Positions 53,824-64,000 of a stretch of DNA of 64,000 bases are shown piece by piece. The stretch comes from Taudactylus pleione. Its lineage: Eukaryota; Chordata; Amphibia; Anura; Myobatrachidae. The notes below the pieces were generated by a model. The model did no database searches. It had not been told where the DNA came from and saw nothing but the letters and a program-made list of their open reading frames with translations. Where the stretch lies: contig JAUIMM010000534.1 of assembly GCA_031769625.1 (NCBI GenBank), forward strand, positions 12,105,001-12,169,000, given 5' to 3'. The position numbers and the translations under genes were made by a program. Numbering within the stretch: the stretch's first letter is position 1; every line of letters starts with the position of its first letter.

Positions 53824-54855
53824 CAGCAATGGCGACTTTTCCCACACTCCTTCTGTGCTTGGCTCATATTCCTTTCTGGTCAAAACTTCCCTCTCCTTTC
53901 TTGTGAAATTTTTTTACATTTGGTATTTACGTTTATGTTACCAGTTATGGCTTTTTTTTTTTTTTTTTAACAAATATCTTTGCCACAAAAAAAAGGCAAC
54001 AAAATATTAGGCCAATTTGTTTGTGTTTAAACAATAAATTTAAAACAAAAAACTGAGATTGTATTGTGACATTATTGTACAAATGGGTTACATTTAATCC
54101 TGGCCCTAAAGGCAAAAACTGACCCTCTTAAAAAAAAAAAAAAGGCCTCTTTAAGGAACGTTTAAAAAATCACATAGCGATGCAAATTCCACAGTAAACC
54201 AAAAAAAAGGGGAGCTAATTAAAACATGATGACATTATTGTTACAATAGGCCATAACCAACAAATTGTGGCCAAAATAAAACACCAAAAATGTACGCTAA
54301 TTGATTGTGTAATCATGACATTAGCAGCTCTGATTTCCACCTGCGTACGCTTTTGTGCTATCCCAATAAACTGCTTTCCAAACACATACCAAGCCGGTTT
54401 TCAATCCAACACTAATTACTTTACTGACCAGCCGCGATTAATCGCAGCACCATCGTTGAGTCCCGGGACGGAGGAGAAGGCCATCGCCAATGTGGTCGAG
54501 TAATCCTGACCCTAAGCTGTGCGAGCATTTTGAAGGGAAAGCGGATGTTCCAGTGACGTATGAGACGGTCCGAACACATTTGACGTTCGCATCTGCTAAT
54601 GTATGTACGCCCCAAAAACGCCTCGCCACGCCTGCGTTTTTTCATCTCCACCCCCGTCAACACCCAAAAACGCCCTGTTCTGTCAATCACATTTGACATG
54701 TCACTTCCTGTACGCTATTTTAGGAACGAGAGAAAAAAAACTCGCAATCTGCCGTACGCACATGCGCAGTGTAACACCGACGCATGCGCGGTTAGTCAAC
54801 ATCGGAACGCAACGAGCGTACTGTTGGTAACGTGCGGCTCTGAATGAGGGCCATG

Positions 54856-55260
54856 GTCAGCAGTAAAAGGGTTTTGTTGTGTAAACCCTACTGTAACAGA
54901 AAGGTATTCTTACTTAAGTGTACAATAGCAACATGAAAGGTGTCTTCGTTGTATTTTAACCACAAAAATGGGTTCTATATTATACATTGGTTACCAGTAA
55001 GGGGGCTTCTTGTATAGAAAAAGATGTCTTCACATTACTCTAAAGGCAAGAAACGGTTTGATTTTGCACCAGAAATGCTAATTGTCAGGATGTGGCTGGC
55101 TGAGAACAACTGGCTGCAAGCGGTTAAAAAATTGTAGGCATCATTCAGATAACAAAATGATCTATGTACCTTTCTCATTAATCAAGATATCACCAGCCTG
55201 CTATAGTTGCTGAATTCTGATTCTGGAACCCAGTGCATTCAAAACACATTTATATAGTTA
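54856..55260. other. Unassigned DNA right of Harbinger element
   Basis: AT-rich; no exon or repeat was recognised. Confidence 0.4.
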
Positions 55261-56199
55261 TCAGTATCTAGGCTGGATAGCTGGCTGGATGGTGCAGTTT
55301 TTCAAAGTGCAGTCTTTTTTAAGTGCAAAACCAGCATGTGGGCGAGGCTTGCTGGGACCTGTAGTTCCACTGTATAGACAATGTGAAATATTCTAATTTT
55401 TACACAATACATAGACACTATCAACCCGCCACCCACCGCCCAGGGGTGGTGGGGATAGCCCCGGGCTATCAGCTTAGGCCAGGGGTGCCCTGGAGAGGGT
55501 GACTCCTTTATTGGGGCGGGTCCCAGACTTCCCAGGGATCCCTGGCCTGGGCTGACTAGCGGTCAGGGCTGATGCTGCGGCTGGGGAGCCCGGTGAAAGG
55601 GCTCCCATGGCTGTGGCATCAGTCCCCCGTTAGAAAGGGTCCAGGACTGGTTTTAAATATACTGGGTACCTCACGTCAATATTTTTCTCTGTATATTTAA
55701 AACCAGCTCTGTCCCTGCTGCCTGGGGGGGGGGGGGGGGGCCCTCACGTCATTTAAAACAAAAAATTTACCCTATTTTAACCATTTACAGAAGGAAACAT
55801 ACACAAATCACAATGATTTGTGTATGTTTCTGACCATCTCGCAGCTCAGGGGGTGAGAGTTTGAAAAGTGATTTTGAGAGAGAGTTTGCTCCTATCTCAC
55901 CCAAGCTTGTCATCCCGATTCTTGGTAAATTTGAGAGATGTATGTTTGAGGTGAAAAGTACTTCCGATTTGGCCCGATGGTGATTTGATTCAAGATGGCT
56001 ATCTCACCCGAGTTTTGCGAGTGAGATTAGAGAAATCTCTCTCTAACTGACCCGACTTTTGACTTTAGCAGGAATAAAATGAATAAATCACCCGAGATGG
56101 TCATCTCGACCTATCTCGATTCTTAGTAAATTTATCCCTAAATGTCAGTATCTAGGCTGGATAGCTGGCTGGATAGTGCAGTCTTTTTTAAGTGCAAAA
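55261..56199. repeat. Direct repeat pair flanking an unassigned 0.8-kb segment
   Basis: The words TCAGTATCTAGGCTGGATAG, CTGGCTGGAT and GTCTTTTTTAAGTGCAAAA occur at 55261-55330 and again at 56145-56199. The first copy has an 18-bp internal gain. The segment between (55331-56144) has a G13-like tract at 55727-55739 and ends with repeated CATCTCG/ATCTCACCCGA words. The pair is too long for an ordinary target duplication. Confidence 0.7.
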
Positions 56200-56435
56200 T
56201 TGTAGCGTTATACCTGCGTTAAAGTGAAGAGAAACCGAAAGAGGAAACTCTAAGTTCCATCAAACAACAAACCTCAACGGTCTAAAGATTCATGTTACAA
56301 CTGGACTCCCTGTGCAGTCACGGCAAGAACACTTCTATTGCTATGAATAATGCTGGCCTTCTGATTCTCGCATACATCTCAATGCTTATTGTACTTGTTC
56401 CCATGTCAGTTTACATCTTTCCACTTGGAAACACA
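56200..56435 (+). other. Short open frame with one hydrophobic segment, unknown
   Basis: From ATG 56292 the frame reads into a hydrophobic stretch (A-G-L-L-I-L-A-Y-I-S-M-L-I-V-L-V-P) and runs unbroken into the MITE at 56436. It may be chance, or a fragment of an exon or retrocopy. I do not recognise it. Confidence 0.2.
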
Positions 56436-57004
56436 GGGCCTGATTCAGAGCCGGACGCTATTTGCGAACGGTCGTTCAGAAAAAGGGGCCGGCTATTTAA
56501 ATTGAGCGCTCGCTCTTTGCGGTCTGTTGACGCCTCTATGTCTGAGCGAGCGAACGAAACATGCGCTCACTATTTTGTAAAGACGCCCCCTGGCCGTTTG
56601 CATCATACGTCATCTCCGCTATTTATTAGATTAATCGGGTACATCGAAAGGCGTTTAAACTGCTCGCAGTGCTTGTGGTAGGTTTTACTTCCCGCAATCA
56701 CTGCGAGCAGTTCAGGCTAAAAGACAACCAAGTGACGTAATTGATGACACTCCCTTACTAATTATGCACTCCCATTAAACGCCCGTTTTGACCGTTTGGC
56801 ACGCCTGCGTTCGGATCTCCACTCCCCGATTTCAAGCACCTTCCCCTGTTACCACCCACAAACGCCTCATCCTGTCACTCAAATTAGCAGGCCCTCGCTG
56901 TTTTGTGAGCGCACGATTTCCGACCGCAATGACTGGTTGGCGCATGCGCATTACGACCCATACGCATGCGCAGATGTGCGAACGAGCGGCTCTGAATCAG
57001 ACCC
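56436..57004. mobile_element. Harbinger-type MITE, near twin of 39820-40406
   Basis: The ends GGGCCTGATTCAGAGCC and GGCTCTGAATCAGACCC are inverted. The interior closely follows 39820-40406. The flanks are ACA and ACT. A second MITE begins three bases after its right end. Confidence 0.8.
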
Positions 57005-57007
57005 ACT

Positions 57008-57472
57008 GGCCCTCATTCAGAGGCAGTCGCAAGAAGCGAGCGCTCGCTCTGAATGAGGACGGCGCGCTTCTCTTTTCAAGTGCGGCCTCCTGGTCGCTAC
57101 CACCCACAGCTTTAGCGACCGACCAGGTTGATGGTCACGATGGTCAAGACCATCGTTACCATCGGGGATTGCGACGAGACCCTAAGGTTGGGTCTCGGCA
57201 ACCGCAAGCCCCAGGGAGCTTCCTGCTCTGATCGAGCAGGAAGCTCCCCACTGACATCACTGCTGATGTCAGTGCGGCCACCCACAAAACGGCAGGCGAG
57301 CTGTCGATCAACATCGACAGCCGCCCCTTTTGTAGTGAGTTCCGGAGCGAGAGAATTTCTCTCTCGCTCCGGGGCTTGCTCACGCGCAGTGCGGCTGCTG
57401 CACGTGCGCAGGGCCTAAACATCGACCCAGTTGCGAGCCCTCAGTGCTTGCGACCGTGTCTGAATGAGGTCC
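57008..57472. mobile_element. Harbinger-type MITE abutting the previous one
   Basis: The ends GGCCCTCATTCAGAGGC and TGTCTGAATGAGGTCC are inverted, with ACT duplicated at 57005-57007 and 57473-57475. Its left terminus GGCCCTCATTCAGA is identical to that of the autonomous element at 47205. Confidence 0.82.
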
Positions 57473-60400
57473 ACTGTCCTTTATCTTAGCTCTCTTGCCT
57501 AGCCTCATATCCTCCATCTGCTTACAATTTGCGTTATTTTTCAAATTCTGAACACATTAGAGCACCACTTTTAATCCTCTCAATAACAAACTTATTAATC
57601 TGCATATATATTTACCATCACTGTTCTTTCACTTGCATTTCTACAAATCTCTTGCACTCATATTTCATTTACATTTCCAAATTTCATTCCTCTTGTTTAC
57701 TTATAAACACCATGACAAGGTTTTCGTCAACTCCCTCCTTCACTCAGTCTCTACCTAATCCTCTGTTCTGCCCCCTGCTTCCATCTTTATCCTTTCCTCC
57801 TTATCTCTTCCACCTCCTCCTCCCCTTCTACCCCCTCTGCTGTCTGCCTACTCTTCCCTCCTCTCCCATTACTCCACTTTCTTCCTGTTCTACGCCCCCT
57901 CTGTCCTACTACCCCACCACCAAACTCTCCTCCTACACTCCTCTCCCTGTCACTTCACCCCACTGCCATCCACATCTCCCTCCCTGCCCACCTCCTACAG
58001 GTTCCATTTCTAGCTCAGGTGCCCGCATCATCACTAAACTCTATTTATATCGGTCCCCCAAATTAATTTTACCTCCACATTACAGCAACCCGGATAATCT
58101 TATTCACATCTCCCCCACAAATGCTACCTCTCTATCCTGTGCCCTCTGGAATGCCAGGTCAGTCCGTAATAAACTGGTCCCCACCCATGACCTTTTAATC
58201 TCCAACTCCCTGAATCTCCTAGCCATTACTGAAACCTGGATCTCACCCTCTGACACCACTTCTCCTGCTGCTCTATCCTCTGGGGGCCTCGCCTTCTCCC
58301 ACACCCCCCGGCCTGGGGGTCGCCATGGTGGTGGTGTTGGGGTCCTTCTATCCACCAGTTATTCCTACCAGCTAATACCCTCTGAACCATCCCTTACATT
58401 CCCCACATTTGAGGTTCATCCAATATGCCTCTTCCAACCAGTAAAGTTCAGAGAAGCTGTCATTTACCGTCCCCCTGGCTCTCCCTCCAAATTCCTTGAC
58501 AACTTCGCTTCCTGGCTCCCTCACTTCTCTCCTCAGATCTTCCCTCCATTATCCTAGGTGATTTTAATATTCCTATTTACATTCCCACACAATCCTCTGC
58601 CTCTGACTCCTTACCCTCACCTCTTCATTTGGTCTCGCCCAATGGACCTCATCACCCTCCAATGTGAGTGGGCACTCACTTGACCTGGTCTTTACTCACC
58701 GTTGTGATATTTCTGATTACTTCAATTCCCAATTGCCCCTCTCTGACCATCACCTTCTCTCTTTTAACCTATCCCTCTCTCCTTCCCCTCCTTTACCTCC
58801 TAAGGCTACCATTACTAAGAGTAATATTGAGGCTATTGACACTGTTGCTTTACCCTCCCTGCTGGACTGTCTTCTCTCCCCTATCCTTTCTCTCTCCTGT
58901 CCTGAACAAGCTACTTCCCTGTACAATTCCTCCCTTACTTCTGCTCTTGACCCTGTTGCACCGGCAATAACTACTCACCCTTGCAGATCTACACCACAAC
59001 CCTGGCATTCCAAATGCACCAGATACCTGCAAAAGTGTTCAAGAATTGCCGAGCGTCAGTGGAGAAAATCACGCTCTAAGGCTGACTTCCTCCATTTCAA
59101 ATTTATTCTCTCTTCCTACAGTGCTGCCCTGTCCCTCTCCAAACAAACATATTTCAAGAACCTCATCTCCTCCCAGTCCTCAACCCCCCGGCGTCTCTTT
59201 ACCACTTTCAACTCCCTCCTCTGCAGTTCCCCTCCTCGCCTCCCCTCCTCGCTCTCTGCCCTTGACTTTGCCACCTACTTTGCATCTAAAATTTACTCCA
59301 TACGTGAGGACATCATATCCCATCAGACCCTCAGCACTCCTCCCCCTCTTTTCCTTGACTACTCCTTCCCTTCTGTCTCACCAACTCTGACATCCTTTTC
59401 CGCTGTTTCTGGAGAGGAAGTCATGCACCTCATCCGGTCCTCCCCTCCTTCCACCTCCCCTCTTGACCCTATCCCTTACCTGTCTCCTCCTGCCTGTTCC
59501 AATCTTGCTCACCTCCTTAATCTCTCCCTATCATCTGTCACTGTCCCTTCTGCATTCAAACATGCCCTTGTCTCCCCCATTCTTAAAAACCTACCCTTGA
59601 TCCTAACATACTTTCCAACTACCGACCCATCTCTCTTCTCCCTTCTGCTTCCAAACTCCTTGAGCGTATTGTCTACAACCGTCTTACCACCTTTCTTTCC
59701 TCCCACTCCCTCCTTGACTCATTTCAATCTGGCTTCCGTTCTCTCCACTCCACTGAAACTGCCCTCACAAAAGTCAGCACCGACCTCCTTACTGCCAAAT
59801 CCAAGGGTCACTACTCTCTGCTCATTCTCCTTGACCTCTCTGCTGCATTTGACACTGTAGACCACCCTCTCCTCCTGAAAATCCTTCACTCTCTTGGTTT
59901 ACATGGCACTGTCCTCTCCTGGCTTTCCTCCTACCTCTCTGATCGTTCCTTCTCTGTGTCCTCTCATGACTCCTCTCCCCCCCCCCCACTTCCACTAACA
60001 GTAGGAGTTCCCCCAAGGTACTGTTCTTGGACCTCTCCTTTTCTCCCTATATACGTCCTCTTTAGGTGAACTCATAAACTCCTTTAACCTCCAATATCAT
60101 CTTTATGCTGATGATACTCAAATTTACCTTTCCACCCCTGACCTCTCCCCCTCGCTCCTTACCCTTATCTCCAACTGTCTCTCTGCTGTCTCTTCATGGA
60201 TGTCCCAGCGCTTTCTTAAACTTAACATGTCTAAGACTGAGCTGATCATCTTCCCACCCTCTTCCACTACATCACTTCCCACAATTTCATTATCTATTGA
60301 TGGCACAACTATCTCCTCCAGCCCCAAAGTGCGCTGTCTTGGAGTTATCCTAGACTCCTCCCTCTCCTATAAACCACACATTCAGCACCTCTCGCAGGCC

Positions 60401-61312
60401 TGCCATTTTCACCTAAAAAATATCTCCAGGATTAGACCCTTCCTCACCCAGGATGCCACTAAAACCCTCATCCACTCACTGGTCATCTCAAGATTGGACT
60501 ACTGTAACCTTCTCCTAGCTGGTCTCCCAGTCTCTCACCTCTCTCCACTACAATCGGTTCTCAATGCTGCTGCATGGCTCATCTTCCTCTCCAGACGTTC
60601 TACATCTGCTTCCCCTCTCCTTCGAGCCCTACACTGGCTCCCTTTCCACCTTTAGATGCCAATTCAAGGTTCTTACCCTCGCCTACAAGGTCCTCACCAA
60701 ATCCTCTCCCACATACAATTCTGAACTTCTCTATCTTCACATTCCCGCCCGTCCACTTCGCTCAACAAATGCATGCCACCTCTCTTGCCAACTGATTACT
60801 TCCTCCCACTCCCGCATCCAAAATTTTGCCCGTGCTGCTCCCTACCTTTGGAATGCTCTCACTCTCCCTATCAGACTCTCTACCTCTCTACAAATTTTCA
60901 AACGGGCTCTCAAAACCCACTACTTCATCAAGGCCTTCCAGCTCTCGTCCTAACCCACTTCATGCTCTTTCCTCCCTATATTCCCCTTCTGTGTCACGCC
61001 TGTCTGTCTGCCCCTCCCCTTTAGAATGTAAGCTCTCACGAGCAGGGACCTCTTCTCTCATGTGCTTCTCTTTACATTTTCTTCTACTCTTTACTCCACA
61101 CAAGGGCAACTAACACGTGACTGCCAACTCCCTGCTGCTTATTGTGAGTGCTTTAATCGCTATTGCAGCAATGTATATAAGTCGTGTCCTTGTACTGCAC
61201 TGTAATTTACTGTACGTTACTTGTTTCTTGTTCACTTATTAGTTCTATGTACTATGTAAGGCGCTGCGGAACACTTGTGGCGCCATATAAATAAAGGATA
61301 ATAATAATTATA
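57473..61312 (+). mobile_element. L2-type LINE, near full length, frameshifted
   Basis: The segment runs from a pyrimidine-rich 5' region through endonuclease and reverse transcriptase to a 3' end AAATAAAGGATAATAATAAT. The 3' UTR matches the copy ending at 31112. No target duplication was resolved. The exact 5' boundary is set by the MITE at 57472 and is approximate. Many frameshifts make the copy inactive. Confidence 0.85.
57715..60953 (+). pseudogene. L2 ORF2: endonuclease-reverse transcriptase, broken
   Basis: The endonuclease is recognisable at 58130-58570: W-N-A-R-S-V-R-N-K, I-T-E-T-W, G-G-G-V-G-V-L and, after a frameshift near 58550, G-D-F-N-I. The reverse transcriptase includes N-Y-R-P-I-S-L-L (about 59616-59640), [12 protein letters not shown] (about 59831-59866) and the catalytic Y-A-D-D-T-Q-I-Y-L (about 60103-60129). 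An extra C in the G-V-P-Q-G-T motif near 60010 breaks the frame. The C-terminal region continues to about 60953 in two frames. Confidence 0.88.
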
Positions 61313-61493
61313 ATCTTCTATAGCTGTCAGTCATACAAAGACCATGAGCACAAGGTCAGGCAGAATGTATTACCATAAATCGGGAGATAAGGCATTTTTA
61401 ATATCTATACACGTAAAAGAGATTCATTACTTTAGCATGTATTAGAAATGCCCAGATTTGTTTTATTTTTCATTTATAAATTGACATACTATA

Positions 61494-61604
61494 CTCCAGC
61501 TGCTGTGGGACTACATATCCCAGCATGCCCTGCCACAGTTTTAGCATTCCCTAATAGCAAAACGCTGGCAGTGCATGCTGGGATATGTAGTCCCACAGTA
61601 GCTG
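61494..61604. repeat. Palindrome of CTACATATCCCAGCATGC type
   Basis: CCAGCTGCTGTGGGACTACA on the left pairs with TGTAGTCCCACAGTAGCTGG on the right, separated by a short loop. The whole could fold into a long hairpin. It is likely a short inverted-repeat element. Confidence 0.75.
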
Positions 61605-62090
61605 GAGTGCCAGGATTCGCCACCACTGCTATATACTGTATATCCAGGGTTGGGTGCCACCGCACAGTGGGTCACCATGCTTAATAACTTTGGTAGCATC
61701 AAAGACCTTAGAGCACTGGCGATACTATAAAACCAAAATAATTAAAATAAATGCTTTGAAATACCCCCTTTTAAGCATTGTGAATAGAATAACAACTGTA
61801 ATGCTCCACTCCAGAGAGAGGAACCACTTTTTAACCTGTCTGAAAGACTAGAATTAGAGATCTGCTGAGTAGATGAGGAAGGAGAGAGAACCTGGAAGAA
61901 AGCAGGAAGTGAGCTGAGGTGAGAGAACTGGACACAGAGTAGAGAGAATCTACTGTGCTAATCTACTATAAATAACAAAAGAGAGAACTATGAGGGAAAA
62001 CAGGGGGAAGTTAGATGGAGTAATGGGATTACCAATGACCATGCCTCTTCCAATGGAAAAGAGGGGGTCTCGCAATGGGTATTGTACAGA
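61605..62090. other. Unassigned DNA
   Basis: No exon or repeat was recognised; a purine-rich stretch lies at 61876-61960. Confidence 0.4.
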
Positions 62091-62661
62091 GGGCCTGATT
62101 TAGACCTGCTCGCGTTTGTACGCAGCCAAAGTATGCAAATCCCACCATCGAGGCATTAGCACGCCCACTATGTCTTGGCGTGCGATCGCGGTTTGTATGT
62201 AGACGCCCACCAGCCTGTCTTAAGATGCCCACTTTCCCACGTCATCTCCAGGAAGTGTATGCAACAATCGTTAACATCGAGTAACATCGGACCCATACGC
62301 AGCACTTGTGGCTGACAATACCCTACCGCAAGTGCTGCGAGTGCTTCAGTGTTTAATTCAGGCATGTGACATGTATTATGACGCTGTGTCTTAATTATGC
62401 ACACCCCTGAAACGGTGCTAAGACGCTCAGACACGCCTGCGTTCACACCACCACACCCCCATTTCCATCGACCATCCCCTGTCACCACCCATAAAAGGCT
62501 CGTCCTGTCACTCATTCTAGCGAGGTGGTTATGCGCAGCGAGCGAATGCTTCCCGATCGCATGAACTAGCTTGCGCACTGCGACTTATACGCACGCGCAC
62601 ATTGAATGCATCGGCAGGCTACGTGAAAACGCAGCCTAGCGAACGGGTCTGAATCAGGTTT
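62091..62661. mobile_element. Harbinger-type MITE, AGA duplication
   Basis: The ends GGGCCTGATTTAGACCTGC and GGGTCTGAATCAGGTTT are inverted, with AGA at 62088-62090 and 62662-62664. The interior resembles 20971-21570 (ATGCACACCCCTGAAACG-like words). Confidence 0.78.
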
Positions 62662-62664
62662 AGA

Positions 62665-64000
62665 GCCCTTGTAAAGGCCAGTCATGTATACCTTTAAAAA
62701 TTGCTATGTTAATGATATTGGGCACAGGAAAGAAATGCAAAACCGCACACAAGCAGCTTTGCAATGCAGCAGGTGGTGTCACGCCTCCTGCATGCATTAA
62801 TGATCCGAGTTGCGTCCATGGACACAGCATCGGGTCATCTGCGTGATCCTCGGCCAGCTCAGTGACCATGGGGTCAAGTAGGCTGGTCATCGCAGATGAG
62901 GGAAAGAGGCCATGAAATCTCCATCAGTCGATGGAGATCCTGATCTCTTCCCTCCTCCCCCTAATAGCGGTGACACACCTCCATTTTGGGAAACTGAGGC
63001 CGTCGCCACCCCCCCCCCACCCACAGATGGCAGCAGACTGTTAATCACTGACAGTCTGCTGCTGCTCTGCGTCCTATCACGCAGGACCCATTCTGCACAT
63101 GCGCAGAACGTGACCTGCGCACATGCAGATTCCCGACTATCGAATCGGCTCCATTAACCTTACAGCAGAGCATAATGTTTTTGGGATAAATCAGAGCAAA
63201 AATATGAAAAAATAAAGTAGAAATGATAGTTCATATGCCAAATACTAATAGGTCATGATTATATGTAACCTAATAAGTCTTTATACCTGATGGGTCATTT
63301 ATTTTAGTATCTGCTGATCACACTGAAAGCTGTTCCTCTAGGCCAGTGTCACCCCCCTCAAATGGTGTCCCAAGCGGTGAGCAGCGGTTATGGATGACCA
63401 CCCCTATTTGTACACCTGGTTTCATAGCTGTCATCATGCTCAGTGCACACTTACACCAGCACAAGATCCACCTGAAAACACACAAGTCTGTATAGCCTGC
63501 AATCCCACACACCCTAGACATGCTCTCACTAAACAGCTTATGTGCGAATGCCTGGCTGTCACAATGCACTTCTGCCACAATTGGAGATGCGACTGGGTTG
63601 CGCACGACTCAGCATCACTACAACACTTCACTTGCTTTTAACTCTGCAACAGATCCTATTGTTTCCAGTCCCACAAAGTGATGGTTTTTATTTTACAAAT
63701 CTTACAAAATGCTCCCCAGAAATGCATCTGTCATTTTGCACCTACAGTATATAGTATAGGAAGCACAGATATACTTATCCACATATGCGGGATGCACACA
63801 AGTTAGCACTGTGTGATGGAAGAGGCAGGTTATTCCTAGATAAATGCATGCTGGTTGCTTGAATGCTCCTCTTGCCCTCATATCCAAAAAAAATTTGCAT
63901 GCTGAGAGATTGAAATACAAGCCATAGTCGCAGGAGACCATAGAAGCTCTTTCTCTCTTTACAAAAGGATTTTTAAAGCCACCCTAAGGAACATTTATGT
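62665..64000. other. Unassigned DNA to window end
   Basis: 62900-63160 is GC-rich, with a short inverted pair CTCCATCAGTCG/CGATGGAGATC near 62919 and GCACATGCGCAG words, perhaps part of a MITE. The remainder is AT-rich. I found no AATK exon here on the minus strand. Confidence 0.4.

Larger units (their letters stand above)
47205..54852. mobile_element. PIF/Harbinger element, 7.6 kb, three genes
   Basis: The terminal GGCCCTCATTCAGA and TCTGAATGAGGGCC are inverted (14 bp), with ATG duplicated at 47202-47204 and 54853-54855. Inside are three spliced genes: a Myb/SANT-like protein (47848-49177, plus), a DDE transposase (49971-51260, minus) and a second, different Myb/SANT-like protein (52537-53823, plus). 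All three have consensus splice sites and no internal stop. A 48-bp tandem array sits between the divergent second and third genes. The element lies upstream of the first visible AATK exon, probably in an AATK intron. Confidence 0.92.

Overview
This is eukaryotic, almost certainly vertebrate, DNA. Small exons with consensus splice sites are scattered through large AT-rich introns packed with transposons. The repeat mixture (hAT and Harbinger MITEs, an L2-type LINE, Ty3/gypsy and Ty1/copia relics, a Tc1-type remnant) and the single host gene suggest an amphibian, most likely a frog. That placement is inference; no species is claimed.

The one host gene I can support is AATK (LMTK1, lemur/apoptosis-associated tyrosine kinase), on the minus strand. 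Eight exons were rebuilt by eye: 39556-39643, 37450-37598, 27450-27534, 25514-25635, 22908-23057, 10494-13531, 8008-8366 and 3143-3236. Their splice phases agree at every junction. They cover the kinase domain from the region before the hinge to its C-lobe end, the very large disordered-tail exon, and the conserved C-terminal block. The transmembrane/N-lobe exons lie beyond the right end or were missed. The last exon probably lies beyond the left end.

Layout: 1-8000 holds the 3' AATK introns, with a broken copia element, foldback repeats and a 980-bp insertion with a 17-bp target duplication. 8000-13531 holds the main AATK tail exons and three MITE types. 14111-20324 is a 5.9-kb hAT element with a broken BED-finger transposase, inserted into an older hAT MITE. 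20600-31250 is minisatellite-rich hAT material, more kinase exons, and a three-level nest (MITE containing L2 containing hAT). 31722-33825 is an internally deleted chromodomain gypsy element. 35091-37194 is a hAT element swollen by a minisatellite. 39643-47200 is MITEs and another minisatellite-bearing hAT.

47205-54852 is the most interesting mobile unit: an apparently intact PIF/Harbinger element with three spliced genes, namely two different Myb/SANT-like proteins and a DDE transposase. A 48-bp tandem array lies between the divergent transposase and second Myb gene. 55261-57472 holds duplicated sequence and two abutting MITEs. 57473-61312 is a nearly full but frameshifted L2-type LINE. The remainder is MITEs and unassigned DNA. 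No rRNA, tRNA, CRISPR or bacterial-type feature was seen.
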